DNA of 36,058 bases, from positions 1 through 36,058 of the forward strand of contig CAJXBY010000004.1 of assembly GCA_913051905.1 (NCBI GenBank), given 5' to 3'. This DNA is from an uncultured Gammaproteobacteria bacterium. Its GTDB lineage: Bacteria; Pseudomonadota; Gammaproteobacteria; Arenicellales; UBA868. The position numbers and the translations under genes were made by a program. Below are positions 24,419-31,545 of the stretch, one piece after another (position 1 is the first letter of the stretch; every line of letters starts with the position of its first letter). The notes below the pieces were generated by a model. It saw nothing but the letters and a program-made list of their open reading frames with translations. It was not told where the DNA came from and made no database searches.

Positions 24419-25552
24419 ATGGGGAATACACGGGTCAGTTCGTGGAACGATTTTGATCCACTGAAGCACGCAATCGTGGGACGGGCGGATTTCACCTGTA
24501 TTCCGCCGACGGAACCTGCCACCGAAGCCAAGATTCCAGAAGACAGTGACATGCGCGGCATGTGGGGTCCCCGTCCTCAGCACACTGTTGAGAAAGCCAA
24601 CGCGCAACTCGATGCGCTCGCCAATCTGCTCGAATCGCGTGGTGTGCGGGTGGATCGCCCGGAACCGATCCAGTGGAACCAAGCTGTTAACACACCCGAT
24701 TTTGTCACGGGTTCTTCGTTCGGCTGCATGCCGCCCCGGGATGTACTGTTGACAGTCGGCCGGGAGATCTTGTCAGCACCGATGTCCTTTCGCTGCCGCT
24801 TCTGGGAGTATCTGGCGTATCACCCGCTGATGCAGCGCTACTTTGATGAAGACCCGGGGTTTCGATGGGAGCAGGCGCCGCGTCCCCGCCTCACCGACCG
24901 GTCATACCAGGCGGGTTATTTCGATGAAATCACCATTGAGGAACGCCTGAGACGGACTGCAGCGCTCGATTTTGTCACCACCGAACACGAGCCGCTGTTC
25001 GATGCCGCGGATGTGCTTCGCATGGGTGTGGATCTGTTCTGTCAACACGGCCTGACGACCAATCGTCGTGGAATGGAGTGGCTGCAGCGACATTTTCCCG
25101 ATCACCGCGTGCATGCTGTTAATTTCCCCGGGGATCCCTATCCCATTCATATCGATGCGACCTTCGTGCCCCTTAGACCCGGTCTGATCATGAACAACCC
25201 AAACCGCCGTCTGCCGGATGAGCAACGCAGAATATTCGAGGCCAACGACTGGCAGATCATCGATGCGGCTCAGCCGGCGCACGATACGCCGCCGCCTTTG
25301 TGTTATTCCAGTGTCTGGTTGTCGATGAACGTGCTGATCCTCGATCACCAGACCATTGTTGCGGAAGCAACTGAAGTACACCAACTCGAGCAGCTGGACA
25401 GCCTGGGTTTTGAGGTTCTGCCCCTGGAGTTCCGCGATGCCTATCCCTTTGGCGGTGGGTTGCACTGTGCCACCGGGGATGTGTTGCGGGAAGGGGGTTG
25501 CGAGGATTACTTTCCCAACCAGATCGCCGGGACGCAACTCAGGACTCTCTGA
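24419..25552 (+). CDS. Glycine/arginine amidinotransferase-family protein
   Basis: A 377-residue protein from ATG 24419, with GGGGAG at 24405-24410. SSWNDFDPLKHAIVGRADF at the N-terminus, FDAADVLRMGVDLFCQ with the catalytic Asp, VNFPGDPYPIHIDATFVPL with the catalytic His, and YPFGGGLHCATGDV with the nucleophilic Cys follow L-arginine:glycine amidinotransferase (GATM) throughout. These enzymes move the amidino group of arginine to an amine such as glycine, giving a guanidino compound and ornithine; bacterial homologues serve natural-product and guanidino-acid synthesis, some with other acceptors. The acceptor here is unknown. It is divergent from the amidase operon, ends at a strong inverted repeat, and is convergent with an EamA exporter whose leader may bind glycine. 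Confidence 0.88.
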   Translation: MGNTRVSSWNDFDPLKHAIVGRADFTCIPPTEPATEAKIPEDSDMRGMWGPRPQHTVEKANAQLDALANLLESRGVRVDRPEPIQWNQAVNTPDFVTGSSFGCMPPRDVLLTVGREILSAPMSFRCRFWEYLAYHPLMQRYFDEDPGFRWEQAPRPRLTDRSYQAGYFDEITIEERLRRTAALDFVTTEHEPLFDAADVLRMGVDLFCQHGLTTNRRGMEWLQRHFPDHRVHAVNFPGDPYPIHIDATFVPLRPGLIMNNPNRRLPDEQRRIFEANDWQIIDAAQPAHDTPPPLCYSSVWLSMNVLILDHQTIVAEATEVHQLEQLDSLGFEVLPLEFRDAYPFGGGLHCATGDVLREGGCEDYFPNQIAGTQLRTL

Positions 25553-25602
25553 ACCGGCACCGGCCCAGGGCCGTGTCCGGTTCGCGTGGCAGCGGGCCCC
25601 GC
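25552..25602. terminator. Strong inverted repeats at convergent gene ends (likely bidirectional terminator)
   Basis: AACCGG (25552-25557) pairs with CCGGTT (25577-25582) and CGGCCC (25561-25566) with GGGCCG (25568-25573), giving a 12-base-pair palindrome interrupted only by a 3x3 internal loop. A second repeat GCGGG-C-CCCGC follows at 25592-25602. They fill the 71-nt gap between the convergent amidinotransferase and EamA genes. There is no clear T-run, so termination would be structure-driven or factor-assisted. Confidence 0.5.
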
Positions 25603-25623
25603 CAGCGCCCGGTGTCTGATCGG

Positions 25624-26550
25624 TCATGCGTCGGTTGGATTACCGCACGGTCTTCGTTCCTGAATCAGCAGTGAGACCGCACGGAAAGCAACAGCACCGA
25701 GCACTAGAATACCTCCGATGAGCGCCAGACGGGTCGGTGTTTCGCCGAAAACCATCCATACCCAGACCGGTCCCAGAGTGAATTCGATCAGGGTGATCAG
25801 CATGATCTCGGTACCGGGGACGTAACGTGATCCCAAGGTAAAAAAGTAGTGCACGGTGGTCACGATGATTGACCCCCAGACAAAGCAGATCCAGACATCC
25901 CGGGCGGAGACCTGCAGGTCGAAACCACTGCCGACCAGGCCAATCAAGCCGCCCAGGATGCCGCCCAGAACACTGGACGGAAGCATGTTCCTGTCCCTAC
26001 CGATTCGTAGACATATGACAAAGGTCGAAAAGAAAAAAGCGCACAGCAGGGACAGCAAGCTGCCGAAGACGGCGCCTGATACCACACCGTCACCGACCAT
26101 CAAAGCGATTCCTGACATGGCGATCAGGACCGCGATGACGGTAGATCGAGTGATCTTTTCCTTAAGAAACACCCTGGCTAGGACGGCTGTGATCAACGGC
26201 GCTGAACTGATCGTAAACAGCGCGTTGGCGACGGTCGTATGGGTCATGGCCACGATGAACAAGGGGTTTGCCAGACCCATGGACACAGCAGCACCCACGC
26301 CAGCCCAGCCCACGTTGAGGAAAAGACCGGGCAGTCTAGTTCGGTACTGACAGGCCAGAACCAGCAGGAGGGCGGGAACAAAAAACAGCTGGCGGTACAG
26401 AACGATCTGCCATTCGTTTGCCGATTCAATACTGCGGATGATCAGGCCGTTGACCGAGATCAGCAGGGTACTGCCGATGATCATCGGTATGGCCCAGCGC
26501 TGTGCAGGGCTGGCCAGCGGTGTTGAGTCCCCTGTCTTCACTGGATTCAT
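25624..26550 (-). CDS. DMT-superfamily transporter (EamA domain exporter)
   Basis: A 308-residue membrane protein with about ten predicted hydrophobic helices in two EamA repeats: the first around IPMIIGSTLLISVNGLIIRS through LITAVLARVFLKEKIT and VIAVLIAMSGIALMVGDG, the second from GAVFGSLLSLLCAFFFSTF through EIMLITLIEFTLGPVWVWMV and the FGETPT loop. The family exports amino acids, nucleosides and other small molecules, or imports some; specificity cannot be read from sequence. ATG 26550 has no evident ribosome binding site. The 195-nt leader separating it from the upstream pirin gene contains a structured element resembling a glycine riboswitch, which would point to control by a small metabolite. 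Confidence 0.87.
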   Translation of the reverse strand: MNPVKTGDSTPLASPAQRWAIPMIIGSTLLISVNGLIIRSIESANEWQIVLYRQLFFVPALLLVLACQYRTRLPGLFLNVGWAGVGAAVSMGLANPLFIVAMTHTTVANALFTISSAPLITAVLARVFLKEKITRSTVIAVLIAMSGIALMVGDGVVSGAVFGSLLSLLCAFFFSTFVICLRIGRDRNMLPSSVLGGILGGLIGLVGSGFDLQVSARDVWICFVWGSIIVTTVHYFFTLGSRYVPGTEIMLITLIEFTLGPVWVWMVFGETPTRLALIGGILVLGAVAFRAVSLLIQERRPCGNPTDA

Positions 26551-26637
26551 AAGCGGAATACTGCGGTTGCTGGGTAAGTCAGCGGCAGTGGTTGGCTGCT
26601 CCGTTGACAGGTCGTTCCGGGCAGCATGGGACGATTT

Positions 26638-26725
26638 GGAGTCCCGTCAGAAATACGGGCCTGGAATCTGAGAGTGACGTCATCTTGTCCTTTAGGCTTT
26701 CGGCCAGCTAACTGGTTCTCCGCAG
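26638..26725 (-). promoter_or_regulatory. Candidate glycine-riboswitch-like element in leader of the EamA gene
   Basis: Read on the minus strand, the pirin-EamA gap contains GCGGAGAACCAG, a small hairpin CCAG-UUAG-CUGG, GCCGAAAG, then CUCUCAG, CCAGG, a hairpin CCCGU...ACGGG and GGGACUCC. The order GGAGA - hairpin - CCGAA - CUCUCAG - GGAC matches the conserved core of glycine aptamers (RF00504) as I remember it, with GAGA/UCUC and GGAG/CUCC pairings. Deviations: the GGNGCAA segment after CCGAA is not clear, CUCUCAGG lacks its last G, and the closing P1 stem is weak. Treat as a structured leader with possible glycine-class identity. Confidence 0.4.
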
Positions 26726-26745
26726 TTTTAGGCGGTGAATCGGGT

Positions 26746-27627
26746 TCAGAAGTGGCCTGAGTTGAAATCGTTGATGGCCTGTTCGATTTCCTGACGGGTG
26801 TTCATCACAAATGGCCCATATCGGGCAACGGGCTCATTCAATGGTCGCGCTGCGACCAGCAAAAAACGGGCAACGTTGTCACCGGCGCTCACCTCGACAG
26901 TCCGCCCCTGGTCCAGAACTGCAAGTTGTCCGGTACTGATCTGCCGTTCCCTAGAGTCCGTATCCCGGATGACAACCGGACCGTTGATGACAAAAACAAA
27001 CGCAGCGTGCGCAGCCGGCAGGGTCTCGCTAAACCGCTGTCCCGGTGGTACCTCAGCGTCAAGGTACAGAGGATCGGTGTTGATGCCCTGCACCCGCCCC
27101 TGTGTGCCCTCCCGGGTTAAGCCTGCGATGACCCTGATGCGGGTGCCGTCGACGCGGGTTTCCACCGGGATGTCTTTGGCCGGATGCTCGTGATACCTCG
27201 GGCGGCACATCTTTTCCCGGCCGGGCAGGTTGACCCACAGCTGAAAGCCGGCGAGTCGGCCGTGCTCCTGTTCAGGCATTTCGGAATGGACGATGCCCCG
27301 GCCTGCCGTCATCCATTGGATGCCGCCGCTCTCGATGACTCCGCTGTGCCCGGCACTGTCTTCGTGTCTTACGGTGCCGGCGAGGAGATAAGTTACGGTT
27401 TCAAACCCGCGGTGCGGATGGGACGGAAAGCCTGCGATGTAATCGTCCGGGTTGTCTGATTCAAAAAAATCCAGCAGCAGGAAAGGATCGAGTTGATCCA
27501 GCTCCTGTGAGCCGATATAACGTCGTAGGCGTACACCGGCACCATCCGAGGTGGCCTGCCCGCTGGTGACCGCAAAGACGCGACGCCGATCCGAGTCTCC
27601 ACCTACTCTCTCTGTTTCATGAGACAT
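26746..27627 (-). CDS. Pirin family protein (YhhW-like)
   Basis: A 293-residue double-cupin protein. FPSHPHRGFETVTYLLAGTV supplies two metal-binding His residues and GRGIVHSEMPEQEHG the third His and the Glu of the pirin iron site. GFQLWVNLPGREKMCRPRYHEH and VIAGLTREGTQG are further family marks. Bacterial pirins such as YhhW have quercetinase activity in vitro and some modulate metabolic enzymes; physiological roles are mostly unknown. ATG start at 27627. It lies upstream of the EamA transporter gene on the same strand, 195 nt away with a structured leader between, and is divergent from the phosphate acyltransferase gene. Confidence 0.9.
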   Translation of the reverse strand: MSHETERVGGDSDRRRVFAVTSGQATSDGAGVRLRRYIGSQELDQLDPFLLLDFFESDNPDDYIAGFPSHPHRGFETVTYLLAGTVRHEDSAGHSGVIESGGIQWMTAGRGIVHSEMPEQEHGRLAGFQLWVNLPGREKMCRPRYHEHPAKDIPVETRVDGTRIRVIAGLTREGTQGRVQGINTDPLYLDAEVPPGQRFSETLPAAHAAFVFVINGPVVIRDTDSRERQISTGQLAVLDQGRTVEVSAGDNVARFLLVAARPLNEPVARYGPFVMNTRQEIEQAINDFNSGHF

Positions 27628-27706
27628 CTTAGTCTGGGTTTTGGCTGATCTATTGAATACAAACGGAATTGGCGGTGATCTCGGGATGCAGCGATGCCTT
27701 GGAAGC

Positions 27707-27731
27707 CCGCGCCTCGCAACCCGTGGCGCGG
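27707..27731 (+). other. Hairpin in leader of the phosphate acyltransferase gene
   Basis: CCGCGCC (27707-27713) and GGCGCGG (27725-27731) form a perfect seven-base-pair GC stem with an 11-nt loop, inside the 260-nt divergent region between pirin and the acyltransferase. It is followed by TTATAAGGGG rather than a T-run. It could be part of a leader structure, but I recognise no known riboswitch class. Confidence 0.35.
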
Positions 27732-27887
27732 TTATAAGGGGAGCCGTAAAGATTCACAAGCCAGAAAATCCTATTTCGCAATGAGACAGGATTGGTTAAC
27801 CTCCGTCTCTCCAAAGTCCGGATGGCGGGTGATAAAGCTCTCCCGGTCTTGTCCCGGATTTTGTTTGCAGTGGCATGGGAGTGTAAC

Positions 27888-28817
27888 GTGTTGAGTTCCG
27901 AAAAGGTTTGCTGTCCGAATTATCTCCTGCAGAAGGTGAGAAACCTCAAGCCCGTGAAGACAGCAGTGGTCGGCACGGGTGCGCCGGTGGTGCTTGAGAG
28001 TGTCCGGGATGCGGTCGAAGCCGGCATCATCGAGCCGGTTCTGATCGGTGATCCGGATGTCATATGGGCCTACGGTGAACAAATCAGCTGGAGCCTTAAT
28101 GGCTGTGAAATCATTCCGGCCGCTGACGAGGCGGCTGCTGGCACGGCCGGTGCGCAACTTGCCCGTAGTGGTGAGGTCGAAATGGTACTCAAAGGCCACA
28201 TCCATACCGACGCGTTCATGCGTCCGTTGATCAGCCGCAAAACCGGTCCCGGAAGCCGCCGCCGCCTGTCCCACGTGTTCCATATGACGGTAGCGGACAG
28301 TGATTCGGTTCTGTTGCTGACCGATTGCGCAGTGAATGTCGCCCCTGATGTTAAAGCACGGGCTTCCATCATCCAAAATGCAGTGGAATTAGCCCATGAC
28401 CTCGGCAATCCCAGGCCAAAAGTCGCCCTCTTGGCAGCATCCGAGGAAATTAGTCAGGCGATGCCCGTCACCCTTGAGTGCCGGGAGATCATGACCATGT
28501 GTGCAGACCTGGATTTGGAAGCTGACATCCATGGGCCGCTCGCCTTTGACAACATCGTGTCACCCGAAGCTGCTCGCTTGAAAGGAATCAGCAGCCCCGT
28601 TGCTGGTTGCGCTGACATTGTTCTGGTCCCGACCATTGAGGCGGGGAATGCACTTTTCAAGATGATGGTCTATTTTCTGGGTGCCTGCGCTGCCGGCATT
28701 GTGCTCGGTGCCAGTGTGCCTATTCTGCTCACCAGCCGCGCCGATCCTGCAGCGGCACGACTGGCCAGCACCGCCATCGGTGCGATCGTGGCGAGGACCG
28801 GTGAACACAAGACCTAG
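27888..28817 (+). CDS. Phosphate acetyl/butyryltransferase family protein
   Basis: About 309 residues from GTG 27888, with GGGAG at 27877-27881; TTG 27891 is an alternative, and the longer frame upstream is not family-like. AVVGTGAPVVLESVRDAVEAGIIEPVLIGD, MVLKGHIHTDAFMRPLI, LSHVFHMTV, VALLAASEEISQAMPVT, IHGPLAFDNIVSPEAARLKG and VLVPTIEAGNALFKMMVYFLGA fit the Ptb group (phosphate butyryltransferase and the C-terminal half of enoyl-CoA hydratase/Pta fusions). It would exchange phosphate and CoA on a short acyl group. No acetate or butyrate kinase gene adjoins it, so the acyl-phosphate partner must be encoded elsewhere. It converges with gluQ. Confidence 0.85.
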   Translation: MLSSEKVCCPNYLLQKVRNLKPVKTAVVGTGAPVVLESVRDAVEAGIIEPVLIGDPDVIWAYGEQISWSLNGCEIIPAADEAAAGTAGAQLARSGEVEMVLKGHIHTDAFMRPLISRKTGPGSRRRLSHVFHMTVADSDSVLLLTDCAVNVAPDVKARASIIQNAVELAHDLGNPRPKVALLAASEEISQAMPVTLECREIMTMCADLDLEADIHGPLAFDNIVSPEAARLKGISSPVAGCADIVLVPTIEAGNALFKMMVYFLGACAAGIVLGASVPILLTSRADPAAARLASTAIGAIVARTGEHKT

Positions 28818-28840
28818 CGGTTGCGATAGCTTTGCCGCGA

Positions 28841-29776
28841 TCAGTTTTGTTTGGACTGACTGTCGAGCAGGTTGTATTCCGGAATCGTCAGTGATGACGT
28901 GTTCCAGTTTTTCGATGCGAATGCCCAGAATTCGTCGGTGGTCTGAAGCGTCCATTCCGGTGTAGGCTGGCTGAGAAATTCCCAGGCTGCCAAAAGTGAA
29001 GGCAGTGGCTCGTCGGCAGAGACGGGACGGTCTTTGTCCTGTTTGCTGAGTTTTCTGCCCTGATCATCCAGCACGATCGGCAGGTGTCCATAGGCGGGCC
29101 GTTCGTACCCCAGCAGAGTCTGAAGGTGAATCTGGCGTGGCGTTGAGTAGAGCAGGTCTGCACCCCGAACCACATGCGTGATGCTATCCAGATGGTCATC
29201 CACCACGACGGCAAGTTGATAGGCGGCAAAACCGTCAGAACGATGTATGACATAGTCGCCGACATCAAACGCGAGGTTCTGGTCCACGGGACCGGCAAAC
29301 CGATCACTGAACGTGATCCTGGCCTGGTCGGTTATCAGTCTTATCGACAGGCTCCTGTCACCCGGTGGCGGCACTCTTCTGCAGGTTCCGGGATAGATCG
29401 GACCCTGTGGACCGGTTCTGCTGGACAAGAGGATGTCCTTGCGGCTGCAGTTGCAGTAAAACGCTAGACCGTCCGCTACCAGTTGGCCGACAATGTCCGA
29501 ATAGATGGATTTGCGCCGTGTCTGGTAGACAGGTTCGCCGTGCCAACTGAATCCAAATCCCTCGAGCTGGCGCAGAATGGCTTCAGCCGTGCCCGAAACT
29601 GTCCTCGTTTCGTCGATGTCGTCGATCCGGACCCGCCAGATACCACCGTGATACAGTGCATCTGCGTAGCTCCCTACCGCGGCCACCAGGGAACCGAAAT
29701 GCAGCAGGCCAGTCGGAGAGGGCGCGAAGCGACCGGCGTAAGGGACGTCCTCAGAAGGGACCGCAGTCTCAGCCAC
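28841..29776 (-). CDS. gluQ: Glutamyl-Q tRNA(Asp) synthetase
   Basis: A 311-residue class I synthetase paralogue lacking the anticodon-binding domain. GRFAPSPTGLLHFGSLVAA holds the HIGH-like motif and GRKLSKQDKD the KMSKS-like motif; YCNCSRKDIL with YPGTCR supplies zinc-binding Cys residues. WRVRIDDIDETRTV and VVDDHLDSITHVVRGADLL are typical of GluQ/YadB. The enzyme activates glutamate and attaches it to the queuosine base of tRNA(Asp). Start is GTG 29776, 6 nt after the stop of the preceding gene. It is a common proteobacterial gene and one of the best taxonomic pointers in the window. The short C-terminal tail beyond the catalytic core is normal for the family. Confidence 0.92.
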   Translation of the reverse strand: MAETAVPSEDVPYAGRFAPSPTGLLHFGSLVAAVGSYADALYHGGIWRVRIDDIDETRTVSGTAEAILRQLEGFGFSWHGEPVYQTRRKSIYSDIVGQLVADGLAFYCNCSRKDILLSSRTGPQGPIYPGTCRRVPPPGDRSLSIRLITDQARITFSDRFAGPVDQNLAFDVGDYVIHRSDGFAAYQLAVVVDDHLDSITHVVRGADLLYSTPRQIHLQTLLGYERPAYGHLPIVLDDQGRKLSKQDKDRPVSADEPLPSLLAAWEFLSQPTPEWTLQTTDEFWAFASKNWNTSSLTIPEYNLLDSQSKQN

Positions 29777-29782
29777 GTGGTT

Positions 29783-30361
29783 TCAATCGATCTGCTCCTG
29801 CCACCACGATTGCTTTTCCAAAGCACGGCGCAAGGGGGTATCTACCCGGCTTGGCGCCATCCGGATGTAACGGTGGGCTTCTGACAGGGATTCGTCTTCC
29901 AGTTTCTTTAGATGAGCGACTGCCGCGGGGACGGAAAATGGCTCGCCCGTGGCCGTTTCAAAATTTCGCTCCCCATCGGTCCAGACGGCACCGTCAAAAA
30001 CAGAGTGCTCTAACCAGTCCCGGACGGCATCGAGCGTTGTGTCGGAGCGAGACCGCTGGTTGCCTGTCTGTGCATCCAGATAACCGATTTTGCTGATCGC
30101 GGCGCGTTCTCTTGCAGCCAGATCAGAAATCGCAAGTGTCAATGAATCACGCCGGCTGCGAATCACGCAGGTAGGACAGTCTTGTCCGTCGACGTGATCA
30201 ATGACCAGGGCCAGGGCTTGTTTGCGTTTGGCTGAAATCAGGGAAAACTCTAGAGGCAGAATAGGCCCTGAGTAAAGATCCCACTCGCCCGTTACCCACG
30301 GTCCCAAATCATCCAAGTCCCAGATCAGGGAACCATATCCGATGACAGCGTACTGAGGCAT
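29783..30361 (-). CDS. Gamma-glutamylcyclotransferase-fold hypothetical protein
   Basis: A 192-residue protein starting with MPQYAVIGYGSLIWDLDDLG. The YGSLIW motif is the substrate-binding loop of gamma-glutamylcyclotransferase-like proteins (ChaC/AIG2 type), which release 5-oxoproline from gamma-glutamyl compounds or glutathione. The remainder (LPLEFSLISAKRKQALALVID, and a basic/acidic C-terminus ending SWWQEQID) is not recognised. A C-terminal helical stretch around LKKLEDESLSEAHRYIR is visible. ATG 30361; it ends 6 nt before gluQ and is probably co-transcribed with it. The function in cells is unknown and the fold assignment rests mainly on the N-terminal motif. Confidence 0.7.
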   Translation of the reverse strand: MPQYAVIGYGSLIWDLDDLGPWVTGEWDLYSGPILPLEFSLISAKRKQALALVIDHVDGQDCPTCVIRSRRDSLTLAISDLAARERAAISKIGYLDAQTGNQRSRSDTTLDAVRDWLEHSVFDGAVWTDGERNFETATGEPFSVPAAVAHLKKLEDESLSEAHRYIRMAPSRVDTPLRRALEKQSWWQEQID

Positions 30362-30460
30362 ATTGATAAGGTCGCGATCATGTTCGCACGGCGTTCTCCC
30401 AATGATACGCCAGAGACCAACCGGGGTCCTGAACCGATACGGCCTCCATAACCCTTACGG

Positions 30461-30487
30461 GACCCGTCGTGTCCCTATTCACGGGTC
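30461..30487. promoter_or_regulatory. Inverted repeat in divergent promoter region
   Basis: GACCCGT (30461-30467) and ACGGGTC (30481-30487) form a perfect seven-base inverted repeat with 13 nt between, about 50 nt upstream of the LON-domain gene. TACAAT at 30504-30509 could be its -10. The spacing resembles a dimeric regulator site; the regulator is unknown. Confidence 0.35.
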
Positions 30488-30534
30488 GTTGACCTGGGGG
30501 CGATACAATAGGGCGAATTAATGAGAACAACGCC

Positions 30535-31191
30535 ATGCATAATGTATTTTCAATCCATTTCGCCGATCTGCCGGATGAACTGCCGCTTTTCCCGCTGACC
30601 GGCGCGGTACTTCTGCCGAACGGCCAACTGCCTCTGAATATATTCGAGCCACGCTATCTCAATATGGTGCTCGACTCACTGGCCAGTTCGAGGTTGATCG
30701 GTATGATACAGCCCCTGCCAGACGCAAATAGTGATCCTCCGGATATACACGTGACCGGCTGTGCCGGACGTGTTGTCAGTTTCAATGAAACCCGTGACAA
30801 CCGATTACTGATCGTTCTCGGCGGTGTCTGTCGGTTCGACATTATCAAAGAGCTGGATGTCCGGCGCGGGTATCGCCGGTCGGTGGTGAACTGGGACCGC
30901 TTTTCACATGATCTGGATCAGGAAACTGAAACGGATCTGGAGAAGGAGAGCCTACTGGATTCGGTCAGGCGCTACCTTGAACAACGCAATCTCGGTGTAG
31001 AGTGGGAGACCCTCAAGAACCTCGAAATTCCCGAACTGGTCGACACCCTGGGCTGCAGCCTGCCTTTCTCGCCGCGTGAGAAACAAGGTTTAGTGGAGGC
31101 GTTGATCCTCGGTGACCGTTATGAGTTGGTCAGTGCCTTGTGTGATTTTGGAACGACCTCAGCGACGGGCACAGATTCAAGGCCTCACTGA
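30535..31191 (+). CDS. LON substrate-binding-domain protein
   Basis: A 218-residue protein made almost entirely of the LON N-terminal (PUA-like) domain. LPLFPLTGAVLLPNGQLPLNIFEPRYLNMV is the classical start, and IGMIQPLP, TGCAGRVVSFNETRDNRLLIVLGG and CRFDIIKEL follow. The C-terminal part, LLDSVRRYLEQRNLGVEW and LPFSPREKQGLVEAL, is helical. It lacks the AAA+ and protease domains of Lon, as is usual for this widespread stand-alone family, whose role is unproven (protein binding or quality control has been suggested). ATG start at 30535 in a single-gene unit, divergent from the gamma-glutamylcyclotransferase-like gene and convergent with the Rieske gene. Confidence 0.88.
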   Translation: MHNVFSIHFADLPDELPLFPLTGAVLLPNGQLPLNIFEPRYLNMVLDSLASSRLIGMIQPLPDANSDPPDIHVTGCAGRVVSFNETRDNRLLIVLGGVCRFDIIKELDVRRGYRRSVVNWDRFSHDLDQETETDLEKESLLDSVRRYLEQRNLGVEWETLKNLEIPELVDTLGCSLPFSPREKQGLVEALILGDRYELVSALCDFGTTSATGTDSRPH

Positions 31192-31201
31192 GGCGGTTCC
31201 A

Positions 31202-31522
31202 TCATCTTCGTTGTGCAATCTGTATTCTGTCGTTCCTGATGTCTACAGAGTAGGTCTCAAGGTCAATTTCCGCGGGCTCATCGAGCGCCCGGCCGTCCCG
31301 TAGACAGAAACGACTGCCGTGTAGCGGACAACGGATGGTTTCTCCGTCGAGGGCACCGAGGGACAAAGAGGCATCTTCATGGGTACAGGTGTCCGCCACC
31401 GCAAAGTACTGTCCTTCGACATTGGCCACCAGAATTCGCGTAGAGAAGGCTGTGATTCGCCGCATTGTGCCTGGCGGCAGACCGGCACGTTCCCCTGCGT
31501 CATGCCAGATCGTGTCGTCCAT
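31202..31522 (-). CDS. Rieske [2Fe-2S] ferredoxin-like protein (NirD-like)
   Basis: A 106-residue small Rieske protein from ATG 31522. The cluster ligands are in ADTCTHEDASLSLG (C-x-H) and RCPLHGSRFCL (C-x2-H), 16 residues apart as expected for nitrite-reductase small-subunit and aromatic-dioxygenase ferredoxin types. It would carry electrons or be a structural subunit; with siroheme synthase directly upstream (23-nt gap), a partner of an assimilatory nitrite or sulfite reductase is plausible, though no such reductase is in the window. An in-frame TTG at 31549 overlapping the cysG stop is an alternative start. Single Rieske ferredoxins also serve in unrelated oxygenases, so the role is inferred only from the neighbour. 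Confidence 0.82.
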   Translation of the reverse strand: MDDTIWHDAGERAGLPPGTMRRITAFSTRILVANVEGQYFAVADTCTHEDASLSLGALDGETIRCPLHGSRFCLRDGRALDEPAEIDLETYSVDIRNDRIQIAQRR

Positions 31523-31545
31523 GGATACCCTGATCGCTTCCGGGT

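Noticed and set aside
24902..25627. Minus-strand ORF of 241 codons opposite the amidinotransferase
   Set aside because: The plus frame carries the complete catalytic motifs of the family; the antisense translation has no recognisable domain.
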